Below, piece by piece: positions 47,053-61,763 of a stretch of DNA of 64,000 bases (its first letter is position 1; the number at the start of each line of letters is the position of its first letter). Made by a program: the position numbers and the translations under genes. Source of the stretch: Leucobacter edaphi (GTDB lineage Bacteria; Actinomycetota; Actinomycetes; Actinomycetales; Microbacteriaceae); NCBI RefSeq assembly GCF_016522535.1, contig NZ_JAEHOI010000002.1:558001-622000 (forward strand), in the 5' to 3' direction. The notes under the pieces were generated by a model, which made no database searches, had not been told where the DNA came from, and saw nothing but the letters and a program-made list of their open reading frames with translations.

Positions 47053-49146
47053 TTGGCAGAGTCCAGCTATTCCGCACGTCATCTCACGGTCCTCGAGGGC
47101 CTTGAAGCGGTGCGCAAGCGACCCGGCATGTATATCGGCACGACCGATTCGCGCGGTCTCATGCATTGCCTGTGGGAGATCATCGACAACTCCGTGGATG
47201 AGGCCCTGGCCGGGCACGGAAACGAGATCGGCATCACCCTCCACGAGGACGGCAGTGTGACGGTGTCGGACACGGGCCGCGGTGTCCCCGTGGACATCGA
47301 GCCGAAGAGCGGTCTGTCTGGCGTCGAGCTCGTCTTCACGAAGCTGCACGCCGGCGGCAAGTTCGGCGGCGGCGGTTACGCCTCGTCCGGCGGCCTGCAC
47401 GGCGTCGGCGCCTCCGTGGTGAACGCGCTCTCCTCCCGCCTCGACGTGGAGGTGGATCGCGACGGCAAGACCTGGGCGATGTCGTTCCGCCACGGTGAAC
47501 CCGGAGTGTTCTCCGGGGATGGCCCCGACAGCCCGTTCACCCCGTTCGAGGAGGCCTCGGAGCTGCGCGCGGTGGGCCGCGTCAAGAAGGGCGTCACGGG
47601 TACCCGCGTCCGGTACTGGGCCGACCCGCAGATTTTCCTGCCGACGGCCCGTTTCGAGCCGGAATCGCTCGTGGCGCGCGCCCGCCAGACGGCGTTCCTC
47701 GTTCCCGGGCTCGCGATCGAGATCACGGATCACCGCGCGGAATCGCTCGATGAGGCGGGCCAGCCGGCCTCTCACCGCTTCGAGTACGAGGGCGGCATCT
47801 CCGAGTTCGTCGACTTCCTGGCGATCGATGCGCCGCTCACCGAGACCTGGCGCGTGCAGAATTCCGGCACCTTCACCGAGACCGTTCCGGTCATGGACGA
47901 GGAAACCGGGCATCTCATCTCCCGCGAGGTCGAGCGCACCTGCGAGGTCGACGTTGCCATGCGCTGGGGAACCGGCTACGACACGGAGATCCAGAGTTTC
48001 GTCAACATCATCGCAACGCCGAAGGGCGGCACCCACCTGAGCGGGTTCGAGCAGGGGCTCACGCGCTTCTTCAAGAAGCAGATCGAGCAGAACGCGCGCA
48101 AGCTGAAGGCCGGATCCGACAAGCCGGAGAAGGACGACATCCTGACCGGCCTCACCGCGGTCGTCACGGTCCGCGTACCGGAACCCCAGTTCGAGGGCCA
48201 GACGAAGGAGGTGCTCGGCACCGCGGCCGTGCGCTCGATCGTCTCGAGGGCCGTCGTCGCCGGCCTCGGCGAGCGGTTCGAATCCACGCGCAAGCAGGAC
48301 AAGGCCCAGACCGGCCAGCTGCTCGAGAAGATGGTCTCCGAGATGAAGGCCCGAATCTCGTTGCGGGCCCAGCGCGACACGGCACGGCGGAAGAGCTCGC
48401 TCGAGAGCTCCTCGCTCCCGGCGAAACTCATCGACTGCCGGTCCAAGAACGTCGACGAGACCGAACTCTTCATCGTGGAGGGCGACAGCGCCCTCGGCAC
48501 CGCCCGCCCGGCGCGCGACAGCGAGTTCCAGGCCCTGCTCCCGATCAGAGGCAAGATCCTCAACGTCCAGAAGGCGTCAGTCGCGGAGATGCTCAACAAC
48601 GCGGAGTGCGGCGCGATCATCAAGGTCATCGGGGCCGGCTCCGGTCGCGACTTCGACCTGGGTTCCGCGCGCTACGGCAAGGTCATCCTCATGAGCGATG
48701 CGGACGTCGACGGCGCCCACATCCGCACCCTCCTCCTCACGCTCTTCTTCCGCTATATGCGCCCCATGCTCGAGGCCGGTCGCGTCTACGCGGCGGTGCC
48801 GCCGCTGCACCGGGTCGTGATCGTGCACGGCGGCCGCAAGCCGAAGGAGATCGTCTACACGTACAGCGAGCGCGAACTCCAGACCCTTCTCGCGGACCTG
48901 CGCAAGCGCGGCAAGAAGTACCAGGAGCCCATCCAGCGCTACAAGGGCCTCGGCGAGATGGATGCGAACCAGCTGGCGGAGACCACGATGGATCGTGAGC
49001 ACCGCGCGCTCCGCCGCGTCCGCGTCGAGGACGCCCACTCCGCGTCCCAGGTGTTCGAACTCTTGATGGGCAACGATGTCGCCCCGCGCAAGGAGTTCAT
49101 CATCGAGAACGCCGACGACCTCGATCGCGAGCGCATCGACGCGTAG
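47053..49146 (+). CDS. parE: DNA topoisomerase IV/gyrase-type subunit B
   Basis: ATPase subunit of a type IIA topoisomerase. 697 aa. GHKL ATPase motifs: EIIDNSVDEALAG, SDTGRGVPVD, GGLHGVGASVVNAL. TOPRIM: EGDSALGTARPARD and the DVDGAH metal motif. The C-terminal ends IENADDLDRERIDA. TTG start at 47053 with GGGAG about 11 bases upstream. Position beside sigA and convergent parC supports the second type IIA enzyme rather than the dnaA-linked gyrB. Confidence 0.94.
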   Translation: MAESSYSARHLTVLEGLEAVRKRPGMYIGTTDSRGLMHCLWEIIDNSVDEALAGHGNEIGITLHEDGSVTVSDTGRGVPVDIEPKSGLSGVELVFTKLHAGGKFGGGGYASSGGLHGVGASVVNALSSRLDVEVDRDGKTWAMSFRHGEPGVFSGDGPDSPFTPFEEASELRAVGRVKKGVTGTRVRYWADPQIFLPTARFEPESLVARARQTAFLVPGLAIEITDHRAESLDEAGQPASHRFEYEGGISEFVDFLAIDAPLTETWRVQNSGTFTETVPVMDEETGHLISREVERTCEVDVAMRWGTGYDTEIQSFVNIIATPKGGTHLSGFEQGLTRFFKKQIEQNARKLKAGSDKPEKDDILTGLTAVVTVRVPEPQFEGQTKEVLGTAAVRSIVSRAVVAGLGERFESTRKQDKAQTGQLLEKMVSEMKARISLRAQRDTARRKSSLESSSLPAKLIDCRSKNVDETELFIVEGDSALGTARPARDSEFQALLPIRGKILNVQKASVAEMLNNAECGAIIKVIGAGSGRDFDLGSARYGKVILMSDADVDGAHIRTLLLTLFFRYMRPMLEAGRVYAAVPPLHRVVIVHGGRKPKEIVYTYSERELQTLLADLRKRGKKYQEPIQRYKGLGEMDANQLAETTMDREHRALRRVRVEDAHSASQVFELLMGNDVAPRKEFIIENADDLDRERIDA

Positions 49147-49170
49147 TCCTGGCCCCGCAGGGCCCTGCCC

Positions 49171-49206
49171 GGCTCCCCGCGGGCCCCTGGGGCGCCACGG
49201 GGAGCC
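49171..49206. terminator. bidirectional terminator between parE and parC
   Basis: Stem GGCTCCCCG/CGGGGAGCC (9 bp) in the 66-bp convergent gap. Confidence 0.65.
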
Positions 49207-49212
49207 GTCCGA

Positions 49213-51663
<2,451 letters not shown>

Positions 51664-51673
51664 AATGGGCTTC

Positions 51674-52906
51674 ATGCTACCGACCACCTCCGACAACGGT
51701 GCGAGGCTTGCCGCGATTCTGCCAACAGGGCTCGCCGCTCTGGCCCGCGGCGCCGGCCTGAGCGCCGTCGAGTCCCTCTCCGACGTGATCGGGGCCGAGC
51801 GGGCTGCCGCCGCCGACGCCATGGATGCTGACCGGCTGCGGCCGACCCGATCCTTTGTGATCATCGTCGTCGATGGCCTCGGACACGCGAATCTGCAGGG
51901 CAGGATCGGGCACGCGCCCACGCTCGCGGCGCTCGCCCGCCGCCGCATCGAAACCGTCAGCCCGTCAACGACGGGGGCCGCCCTCACGACGATCACCACC
52001 GGACGACTTCCCGGGGAGCACGGCCTGATCGGGTACCGGATCCGGCACCCTCGGCTCGGACTCGTGACGACGCTGAGCGAGTGGGAGGGCATCGACGACA
52101 TCCGCGCATGGCAGCGCGCGGAACCCCTGTTCCGCGGAGCAAGGCTCGTCGGGGCGCGGGCCGTGGTCACCGCCAGGCCCGCGCACGAGGAGAGCGGTCT
52201 CACCACCGCGATTCTCACGGGGGCCGAGTATCTTCCCGCTCAGCGGATCGAGGATCGTTTCGCCGCGATGTCCGCTGCGGTCAGGTCCGGAGACCCGTTG
52301 CTGGGGTATCTGTACATCGACGAGCTCGACCGCGCTGCCCATCACGATGGCTGGGAGAGCCGGGAGTGGTGCTCACGGCTCGAGCGCCTCGACGCTGCGC
52401 TCGACGACTTCCTGCGCACGCTGCCGAGCGACGTCGGTGTCGTGCTCACCGCGGACCACGGGATCGTCGACGTCGATCCGTCGCTCCACGTTCTGCTCGA
52501 CGAGGCTCCGGGGCTGCTCGACGGCGTCGCGGAAGTGGGCGGTGAGCCGCGTCTCCGATCCTTCTATCTCGAGGATCCGAGTGAGGCTGCGGAATTCGCG
52601 GCGCGGCTGGAGGCCGCCGAGGGCAAGCGCGCCTGGGTCGCGACGCGCGAGGAAGCGGTCGCGAGCGGGGCGTTCGGTTCGGTGGAGGCCGCGGTTGCGC
52701 AGCGCCTCGGCGACGTCGTCCTCGCGGCGCGGAAGCGGGTCGCCTACTATCTCAGCACCGATGCACCGCAGGCGCTCGCCATGATCGGCCAGCACGGCTC
52801 GTTCACGGACGAGGAGCGCGGCGTACCGCTCGCGGTCGCCGGAGCGCTCGCCGGGAGCGGGTTCGCTTCGGCCGTCGCGGCGCTGGCCGCTGTCGGCGCG
52901 GACTAG
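51674..52906 (+). CDS. alkaline-phosphatase-superfamily nucleotide pyrophosphatase/phosphodiesterase
   Basis: 410 aa. Metal and nucleophile motifs: VVDGLGHANL (Asp), STTGAALTTITTG (Thr nucleophile), YIDELDRAAHHDGW and TADHGIVD. No signal peptide seen, so it is likely cytoplasmic. CATAAT lies seven bases before the ATG and no ribosome site is visible, so the mRNA is probably leaderless. Substrate unknown. Often found between parC and sepH in this family of bacteria. Confidence 0.88.
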   Translation: MLPTTSDNGARLAAILPTGLAALARGAGLSAVESLSDVIGAERAAAADAMDADRLRPTRSFVIIVVDGLGHANLQGRIGHAPTLAALARRRIETVSPSTTGAALTTITTGRLPGEHGLIGYRIRHPRLGLVTTLSEWEGIDDIRAWQRAEPLFRGARLVGARAVVTARPAHEESGLTTAILTGAEYLPAQRIEDRFAAMSAAVRSGDPLLGYLYIDELDRAAHHDGWESREWCSRLERLDAALDDFLRTLPSDVGVVLTADHGIVDVDPSLHVLLDEAPGLLDGVAEVGGEPRLRSFYLEDPSEAAEFAARLEAAEGKRAWVATREEAVASGAFGSVEAAVAQRLGDVVLAARKRVAYYLSTDAPQALAMIGQHGSFTDEERGVPLAVAGALAGSGFASAVAALAAVGAD

Positions 52907-52912
52907 GAGCCC

Positions 52913-52949
52913 GTGTCGGCGGCCACGGCAATTCCGTGGCGGCCGACAC
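52913..52949. terminator. bidirectional terminator between the phosphodiesterase and sepH
   Basis: GTGTCGGC/GCCGACAC outer stem, one G-G mismatch, GCCACGG/CCGTGGC inner stem, 5-base loop; sits between convergent stops. Confidence 0.75.
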
Positions 52950-52960
52950 CGCGTGCGGCG

Positions 52961-54166
52961 TTAGTCCGCGGGATCCTCGTCGCTGCGCGTTCCGAAGAGG
53001 ATGTCGTCCCAGCTCGGGATCGAGGCGCGGCCCTTCCGCGAGCCGCGCTCGCTTTCCGCGGAGCGCTCGCCGGACTTCGCGTCGTCCGTCGCGCTCGGCG
53101 CGGGCTTCGACACTTCTTCGGGGTCGGGCAGGGGAGTGGCGCCCGGGACGGGTGCCTCACTCGATACGCCCGCACCGCTCCAGATGCTTCGAGGCTTCTT
53201 GGGGCGATCCTCACGAGCGGGTTCCGCCGGTGAGGCGTTTGTCGCACCGACGCTCGTCACGGGAGCGGTGTTCTCGGCCGAGGCATCGTCGCCGCCCTCG
53301 CCGCCGGACTGGATGCCAGCGCGCTGATCACGCTCGCCACGACGCTTCCGGAGCGCGTCGAGCAGATCGGCGGTCTGGCTGAAGTCCTGAGCATCCTCGT
53401 TCGTCTTGATCGCGCGGTGGTCGATCTCGCGCTTGCGCTCGTACTCCGCCTCGCTCTCCTCGGCCGCCTGGGCTTCCGCTTCCTCAGCCGCCTGCGCCTG
53501 TGCCTCGGCTTTTGCCTGCTCCGCCGCGACATCGACGGTGTCGAAGGCCGCCGAATCGAAGCGACCGCGCTTCTCGCGATCATCGACCGCGCGGAGCTTC
53601 GGAATCAGCTGATCGCCCACATCGCCCTGCTTGGACAGCGAAACGGCATCGGGGTTCTCGGGGGAGAGCACGGCGGTTCGGTGCTCGAAGCCCCACACGG
53701 CGCGATGGGCGACGTCGCGCGCGATGAACTCGAGCGCGATCTTCCAGCCGCCCTCCTCCTCGCGCCACGACGACCACTCGCTTGCGTCTGCGCCGAGGGA
53801 CACGAGCCGCTGCTCGATCACCTCGCCGAACTTCTCCTCGTCCTCGCCCGCGGCATCGGTGCGCACGGGAACGGCGTGGGCGCGCTCGAGGATGTAGCGG
53901 CGCTCCGCGAGGACGGGCTCCTCGAAGCGCTCGATGTCGGCTTCCTCGAGCCCCGTTGCCTCGGCCACCTCGGCACGGGTTTTACCCGCCCTGATCAGCG
54001 CCTGGATCTCCCGCGGGCGCACCGGTGCTGCGCTCGGTTCTCTGCGATTGAGGTGCTTGAGTTCCGCGAGCACGGCATCGTCCACGACGAGACGGTATTC
54101 GTCGCCCGTCTCGCTCGCGAGGATCAACGTTCGGTCATCGCGTCGCACAAAGCGCAGTTCGTCCAT
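52961..54166 (-). CDS. sepH: septation protein SepH (DUF3071)
   Basis: Actinobacterial cell-division protein that acts on FtsZ assembly. 401 aa. The N-terminal DUF3071 domain (residues about 1-165) has MDELRFVRRDDRTLIL, a helix-turn-helix-like RPREIQALIRAGKTRAEVAE and SWREEEGGWKIALEF. A highly charged Glu/Ala-rich middle and a Pro/Ser-rich disordered tail follow, ending in a conserved SWDDILFGTR. ATG 54166 chosen for GGAAGG nine bases upstream; an ATG three codons earlier overlaps that site. Confidence 0.9.
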   Translation of the reverse strand: MDELRFVRRDDRTLILASETGDEYRLVVDDAVLAELKHLNRREPSAAPVRPREIQALIRAGKTRAEVAEATGLEEADIERFEEPVLAERRYILERAHAVPVRTDAAGEDEEKFGEVIEQRLVSLGADASEWSSWREEEGGWKIALEFIARDVAHRAVWGFEHRTAVLSPENPDAVSLSKQGDVGDQLIPKLRAVDDREKRGRFDSAAFDTVDVAAEQAKAEAQAQAAEEAEAQAAEESEAEYERKREIDHRAIKTNEDAQDFSQTADLLDALRKRRGERDQRAGIQSGGEGGDDASAENTAPVTSVGATNASPAEPAREDRPKKPRSIWSGAGVSSEAPVPGATPLPDPEEVSKPAPSATDDAKSGERSAESERGSRKGRASIPSWDDILFGTRSDEDPAD

Positions 54167-54375
54167 CGGCGCCATCCTTCCGGTCGCGTCAAGCGTGCCA
54201 TACCCCGCGCAGGAACGCCGGTATTGACTCGGCGGGTACCGAAGTTCCCGATCGACGAACATTCGCGGTGAGAGAACACGACGGATCTGGTTTGCGCTTT
54301 GCCACCCGGGTGGGGCAGAATATGGCCGCTCGCAGGAACAAGTGCCGATACCCGGCACGGAAGTGCAGGGAGAGA

Positions 54376-54666
54376 ATGGCCACCGACTACGACGCACCGC
54401 GCAAGACCGAAGAAGACGCCGAATCAATCGAGGCGTTGAAGGAGCGCGGGCCGGCGAAGGGTGCCTCCGGCCTCGATTCCGAGGACGCGGATAACCCGAG
54501 CTTCGACATCGGCGGAACCGACCTCTCCGACGTCGAGCTCGACGTCGTCGTGCTTCCGCAGCAGGACGACGAGTTCACCTGCGTCAGCTGCTTCCTCGTG
54601 CGTCATCGCTCGCAGATGGATCACCAGACGGATCTCGGCCCGGTCTGCGCCGAGTGCTCCGCGTGA
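54376..54666 (+). CDS. DUF4193-family zinc-ribbon protein
   Basis: 96 aa, acidic, with a C-terminal four-Cys site (CVSC ... CAEC). Actinobacterial family next to sepH and dut; function unknown. ATG at 54376 with AGGGAGAGA upstream. Followed by a strong terminator. Confidence 0.9.
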   Translation: MATDYDAPRKTEEDAESIEALKERGPAKGASGLDSEDADNPSFDIGGTDLSDVELDVVVLPQQDDEFTCVSCFLVRHRSQMDHQTDLGPVCAECSA

Positions 54667-54712
54667 CGCTCCGCTGAGGTTCGTCCTGCCGCGCCCGAGT
54701 GCACGCGCGTAA

Positions 54713-54750
54713 GGAATGGCCCCCGATCCGACTGGATCGGGGGCCATTCC
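54713..54750 (+). terminator. terminator of the DUF4193 gene
   Basis: Perfect 17-bp stem GGAATGGCCCCCGATCC/GGATCGGGGGCCATTCC, 4-base loop, then CTTCTTCCC. Confidence 0.88.
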
Positions 54751-54831
54751 CTTCTTCCCGGCCGCGGCCTGACGGGCGCCGCCGGGACGGGCCAGCGCGC
54801 GCCGCCGCGCCATGAATCGTGCGGAGCGCGC

Positions 54832-55302
54832 CTAGCCGCGCGCGGCGGCGATCGCGTCAGCGAGCCGCTTCGGGTGGCGCGTGGTGATGATCCAGAACGG
54901 AGCGGGATCCTCGGGATCGGTATTCGCGATCCGGACCCCGCGATGGATCCAGCCGCGCACGAGGGTGTAGCTGCGCGCGTCCAGCTCCGTACCGATCGCG
55001 GCCCGCATGGCCTCGGCACCGAGCAGTTCGACGTCGCCGAGCTCGGAGACGGGAATGCGCGCGCGGCCCGCCATGAGCGTTCCGTTCTCCACCCGGATGC
55101 TCGGGCTCATCAGGATGAGTGCCAGCGCGATCAGGAGATACACGACGATCGCCGTCGGCAGAGCGATCGAGCTGTTGATCGGCGTCAGCACGAGCGTCAC
55201 GCCCGGCACGAGGAGCAGCAGCGCGGTAAAGAGGCCGGGCCCCGGGAGCAGTCGCTCCGAGTAGGGAAGGGCCGTGGTTTTGGCGGGCGCGTCACTGGTC
55301 AT
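54832..55302 (-). CDS. DUF3093-family membrane protein
   Basis: 156 aa. Two hydrophobic helices (about residues 23-62) are followed by a small soluble domain ending FWIITTRHPKRLADAI. Actinobacterial family of unknown role, divergent from dut as elsewhere. GATACT sits six bases before the ATG and there is no ribosome site, suggesting a leaderless mRNA. Confidence 0.85.
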   Translation of the reverse strand: MTSDAPAKTTALPYSERLLPGPGLFTALLLLVPGVTLVLTPINSSIALPTAIVVYLLIALALILMSPSIRVENGTLMAGRARIPVSELGDVELLGAEAMRAAIGTELDARSYTLVRGWIHRGVRIANTDPEDPAPFWIITTRHPKRLADAIAAARG

Positions 55303-55460
55303 GACACCAGTATCCCAGGTGGGACCGCAGCTGCGGGCAGGCGGCACGTGCGCCGACGTCCTCACGGCCGCTCCCGCGACCCGGAATGGGTGCGGCCGCG
55401 TCTCCGCAACCCGCCCGCGACGCCCTGCGCGCGCTCGAAATCTTCCGGTAGCCTGTCCGG

Positions 55461-55907
55461 GTGACTGACGTCGTAGAGATCCCCATCCAGGCCGCCGCTG
55501 CCGACCTCGTCCCGGGGTACGCGCATCCGGGAGACGCCGGAGCCGACCTGCGCTCCACCGAGACGGTGGAGCTCGCACCGGGCGAGCGAGCCCTGGTCGG
55601 AACTGGGATCGCCATCGCCCTCCCCGAGGGCTACGCCGCCTTCGTCGTGCCGCGGAGCGGCCTTGCGGCGAAGCACGGCATCACCGTCGTGAACGCACCG
55701 GGCACGGTCGACGCCGGCTACCGGGGCGAGATCAAGGTGACCCTGTTGAACACCGATCGCGAGCGGAGCTTCCGTGTCGAGCCGGGGGATCGGATCGCCC
55801 AGGTGATCGTCATGCCCGTGTCCCGCGCGGAGTTCGTTCCGGTGGCTGAGCTCCCCGAGAGCGCCCGCGGGACCGGCGGCTTCGGCTCGACCGGGGTCAG
55901 CGACTAG
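55461..55907 (+). CDS. dut: dUTP diphosphatase
   Basis: Hydrolyses dUTP to dUMP, keeping uracil out of DNA and feeding thymidylate synthesis. 148 aa, trimeric type: GDAGADLRS, PRSGLAAKHGI, NAPGTVDAGYRGEI, GDRIAQ and the C-terminal RGTGGFGSTG arm. GTG start with TAGCCT six bases upstream and no ribosome site, so probably leaderless. Confidence 0.96.
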   Translation: MTDVVEIPIQAAAADLVPGYAHPGDAGADLRSTETVELAPGERALVGTGIAIALPEGYAAFVVPRSGLAAKHGITVVNAPGTVDAGYRGEIKVTLLNTDRERSFRVEPGDRIAQVIVMPVSRAEFVPVAELPESARGTGGFGSTGVSD

Positions 55908-55988
55908 TCGCACGTCGCGCGGGCCGTCCGGCCTCGCGCACCCCAGACACACATCGGCCCGAGGGCACGGATTGAGGAGAATTCCAGG

Positions 55989-56636
55989 ATGACGAACGAA
56001 GAGCGAACCGCAGATCAGGTCGAGCTCCATGCACCGGACGCGATCGACATCGACGAGACGAAGTCGGCGCCGAAGGACCGCGAGACCGCCGGCCCGTTCG
56101 ACGCGAGCGAGGTCCCGTCGATGCGCCCCTACGTCGATCTCGGCGGCATCAAGGTCGCTCCCCGCGAGGGCCTGCAGCTGCGCCTCGAGGTCGACGAGCG
56201 CGCGAACCGGGTCCTCGCCGTCTCGCTCGAGTACCAGGGTTCGCTCCTGCAGGTGCAGGCGTTCTCCGCCCCGAAGACCACGGGCCTGTGGAACCGAGTG
56301 CGCGCGGAGATCGCCCAGCAGATGGGCGCGCAGGGCGCGCAGGTCACCGAGGAGTCCGGCGAGCTCGGCCCCGAGCTGCTCGTGGAGAACCCGTCCGCCG
56401 GCGAACAGGGCGGCGCCCAGGTCGCGCGCTTCATCGCGGTGGATGGCCCCCGCTGGATGCTGCGCGGCGTGATCATGGGCCTCGCGGCGCAGGACGCCGA
56501 GGCGCGCGGCCGCCTGCTCGAGCTCTTCCGTGAGCTCGTCGTCGTCCGCGGCGATTCCCCGATGCCCCCGAGCGAGCTGCTCCCGCTCAAGGTCCCCGCG
56601 GGCGCGCAGCCGGGCGAGGGCGCCCAGCAGGCGTGA
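55989..56636 (+). CDS. DUF3710-family protein
   Basis: 215 aa, soluble. Conserved elements: GPFDASEVP, YVDLGGIKVAPREGLQLRLEVDE, GPRWMLRGVIMG and LFRELVVVRGDSPMPPSELLPL. Actinobacterial family always near dut; function unknown. AGGAGA precedes the ATG. The stop overlaps the next start (GTGA), so the two are co-translated. Confidence 0.88.
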   Translation: MTNEERTADQVELHAPDAIDIDETKSAPKDRETAGPFDASEVPSMRPYVDLGGIKVAPREGLQLRLEVDERANRVLAVSLEYQGSLLQVQAFSAPKTTGLWNRVRAEIAQQMGAQGAQVTEESGELGPELLVENPSAGEQGGAQVARFIAVDGPRWMLRGVIMGLAAQDAEARGRLLELFRELVVVRGDSPMPPSELLPLKVPAGAQPGEGAQQA

Positions 56637-57526
56637 GCACGACCGACCCGACGCCGGGCGAGGACGCCTTCGAGCACGGGGATCGCGCTGAATCGCGTGC
56701 TTCCCGGAACTCGACGCCGCTCCAGCCCCCGGCTCCCGAGGACACGAGCGGCGGCGAGCCGGCCGGACGCGAGGACGGAAGCGGTGCCGCCCGCGCTGGC
56801 GTGCCGCTCGGCGGTTCCCTCGGCCGCACGGTGCAGTCCGGTCTCGCTGGCGAGGCGATCACCTCGCGCGGCGTCCTCGACGCGATCGGCGGCTGGCGCG
56901 GCATCGTCGAGACCCTCGTGCCCGGCGTCCTCTTCCTGGTGATCTTCACGTTCACCCGGGACGCGAAGGTTGCGGCGATCGCCCCGGCCGCGCTCGCCGT
57001 GATCGCGATCGTGATCCGGCTCCTCAGGAAGGAGACGCTGACCTCCGCGCTCTCCGGCGCGATCGGCGTCGGCTTCGCCGTCGCAGCCACCCTGCTCACG
57101 GGCAAGGGGGAGGACTATTACCTCCCGGGCTTCCTGACGAACGCGGCCTGGATTCTCGGGCTCGGAGTCTCGCTGCTCATCGGCTGGCCGATCCTCGGAT
57201 TCGCGCTCGGCGCGTTCCGCGGCGACCTCACCGGGTGGCGGAAGGATCGCGCGCTGAAACGCGCCGCGACGTGGGTCACCCTGCTCTGGCTCGCCATGTT
57301 CGCTGCGCGACTCGCCGTGCAGCTCCCGCTCTATCTCGCCGCGAAGAACGGCGCCGATGCGATGGCCACCGACGCGCTCGGGGTGGCCCGGCTCGTGATG
57401 GGAATCCCGCTCTTCGCACTCGTGGTGGTGTTCACGTGGATGGTGCTCGGGCGCCTCGCGGGATCATCTGATGATTCGGAAGCGGAATCCGAGGCGACAC
57501 AAGGGGAAAACCCCCGCTCGGCCTGA
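56633..57526 (+). CDS. DUF3159-family membrane protein
   Basis: 297 aa. A 75-residue disordered N-terminus precedes about six hydrophobic helices, with the family signature [19 protein letters not shown]. Possibly a transporter or cell-envelope protein; unproven. GTG start overlapping the DUF3710 stop by four bases. The acnA promoter follows. Confidence 0.87.
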   Translation: MSTTDPTPGEDAFEHGDRAESRASRNSTPLQPPAPEDTSGGEPAGREDGSGAARAGVPLGGSLGRTVQSGLAGEAITSRGVLDAIGGWRGIVETLVPGVLFLVIFTFTRDAKVAAIAPAALAVIAIVIRLLRKETLTSALSGAIGVGFAVAATLLTGKGEDYYLPGFLTNAAWILGLGVSLLIGWPILGFALGAFRGDLTGWRKDRALKRAATWVTLLWLAMFAARLAVQLPLYLAAKNGADAMATDALGVARLVMGIPLFALVVVFTWMVLGRLAGSSDDSEAESEATQGENPRSA

Positions 57527-57549
57527 ACGACGGCGCTGCTTTTTCGGTG

Positions 57550-57571
57550 TAGAATTATCTCGACATCGAGA
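57550..57571 (+). promoter_or_regulatory. acnA promoter with overlapping palindrome
   Basis: TAGAAT (57550-57555) is a good -10; the start point would fall near 57562, inside the palindrome TCTCGA-CA-TCGAGA (57558-57571). A protein bound there would block initiation. No convincing -35. Confidence 0.55.
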
Positions 57572-57587
57572 GATTTGGAGGAGTCTC

Positions 57588-60257
<2,670 letters not shown>

Positions 60258-60272
60258 CCAGCGGAGCGAAGC

Positions 60273-60305
60273 GAGGGGTCCGGGCGCGATGCGTCCGGGC
60301 CCCTC
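60273..60305 (+). terminator. terminator of acnA
   Basis: GAGGGGTCCGGGCGC-gat-GCGTCCGGGCCCCTC, a 15-bp stem with two G-T pairs. A close copy occurs at 63786-63818. Confidence 0.8.
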
Positions 60306-60324
60306 CTCGCGTCTGCGGCCAGGC

Positions 60325-60857
60325 TCAGAATCCCGGCCGGATCGGGATGTCCACCCACTGCACGGCCGCGCCGCGCGCCTGTGAGACGAGCGCGATCGTC
60401 TGCGTGAGCTGGCCAAAGATCGTGAGTTCCATGGGCACCGGGTCGGGGAATGCAAACCGTATCTCTCAGCCGTCCCGGACCTCCACGACCGGGTGATCCT
60501 GGCCTGCAACGTGAGCGTCAGCCCAACAGTTGCGTTCGTGCGCGCCCCAGTGCAAATGGTGAGCTTCGCTCGGGTGACGTGGGTGCGGGAGCAGAATTTT
60601 TCCGCCCGATCCGGATAGGCGAAGGATGTGAACACCCCGTCGGAGCGGAAGACTGGCCCGAGCGAGCTCAGCCGACTATCCACGTTTGCGCTTTCGGCGT
60701 CCGCGATCAGCAGTACCCGACCCGCGCGGGAAGCGCGCGCCGCGGTCAGTGTCCAAGATGCGCCGTGGTGTTCCCAGGTCACTGCCTTCTCGGGGCAGGT
60801 GGTCAACACCGCGTGCAGGATCGCGTCGACGTGCGAGGTAGGGTGCATGAATGTCAT
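60325..60857 (-). pseudogene. frameshifted gene of unknown function, partner of the Orn-like gene
   Basis: The ATG at 60857 overlaps the upstream stop (ATGA). The first frame reads MTFMHPTSHVDAILHAVL ... VFTSFAYPDRAEK and then loses sense at an A5 run (60598-60602). The next frame continues sensibly (HPSEAHHLHWGAHERN, GQDHPVVEVRDG) and meets an in-frame TGA at 60462-60464. Beyond it, RFAFPDPVPMELTIFGQLTQ runs to a TGA at 60325. So one missing base and one nonsense change break a protein of about 178 aa. The last 33 residues are clearly homologous to the gene at the right window edge. No known domain. Confidence 0.7.
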
Positions 60858-61267
60858 GTGCCGGCCCCCACGAAGCCGGGCTCGCGGGAGAGGCGAAGCT
60901 CCGCGATCGACTCGAGGATGTCGCCCATCACCCGATGCGTGCCGGACTTGCGGAGGGCGACTTCCTGCGCGAGGTCAGGGGACCAGCGGGACGCCAGCTC
61001 TGTGATGCTTGACACGTCGATGTTGCGGTAGCCGAGTACCTCGTCGTTCAGGCTCGGCATGGGTTCGTGCGGGCAGTTGGGGACCGGGTTGATCGAGTTG
61101 CCGGCGAAAGCCGGGCGCTCGTCTCCGCACACCTGCCGGACATGCTGGATGATCTCGGCCTCTGCGGGCGCCATCTCGTGGCCCGTGCCGAGCAGGAGGA
61201 GGCCCTCGTCCGGCCTCAGTCCCGTTGTTTCGGTGTCGGCCCAGAACATCACCCCGGTGATCGTCAT
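60854..61267 (-). pseudogene. oligoribonuclease-like DEDDh exonuclease with internal deletion
   Basis: 137 aa with an intact frame from ATG 61267 (AAGGGG upstream). Ends match Orn-type 3'-5' exonucleases: WADTETTGL (Exo I Asp/Glu), then AGNSI, YRNIDVSSITELASRW and THRVMGDILES (Exo III His/Asp). The usual 40-60 residues between Exo I and AGNSI are missing. The Exo II region reads NPVPNCPHEPMPSL where homologues have a DRxF-type aspartate, so the catalytic set is incomplete. Probably a decayed copy; the frame is still open, so a non-catalytic product cannot be excluded. Coupled by ATGA to the broken partner. Confidence 0.7.
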
Positions 61268-61763
61268 GTCGCCCCTTCTCGGTTTCCGGCGACTTCGGCC
61301 GTCACCAAGAGCTCTACGGCGCGCGCAGCAGGACCGATCACGACGGTGAGACAGGAGCGGTGTCACCATTCGGACGCTTGCCCGGGGACGCCCCGATCAC
61401 CCACGAGTGGCAGATCGATGCGAATCACACATGCCCGGCTGAGATACACCATCTACAACGGCAGGGAGAACAGCCTGCGCGTTCTACGATCGGACCGTTC
61501 AATTGGCGGAGAGCGGGAAAGGGTCCGTTCCTTTCGGCAACCAGATTGTTTGCTGGTTGCCAATTCGGATTGGAGAGTGAGAGGCGCAAATACGAGGTGA
61601 CCTGCGAGTGCTCGCATTGTTCAGACTGCACGCTCGTGAGGCCCTTCGCCGCGGCCCAGATGGGCTGCTCCAATTGCCGTGCCTGGCGCATTGTTCCCAG
61701 TCCGCACCCCTGCATACATTGAGCTTGCGTGACGACACTTCCACTGCGGAGGAAGGCAATCTC
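61268..61763. other. 496-bp stretch without a supported gene
   Basis: Several short frames on both strands, none with a family match, ribosome site and consistent codon use together. A Cys-rich 3' part of one plus-strand frame (TCECSHCSDC and GCSNC near 61600-61680) is the only patterned segment. It probably holds the Orn-like promoter and eroded coding DNA. Confidence 0.4.

Noticed and set aside
61595-61722. Possible small Cys-rich zinc peptide
   Set aside because: CxCxxCxxC and CxxC occur in one frame, but there is no ribosome site or family and the opposite strand is equally open.
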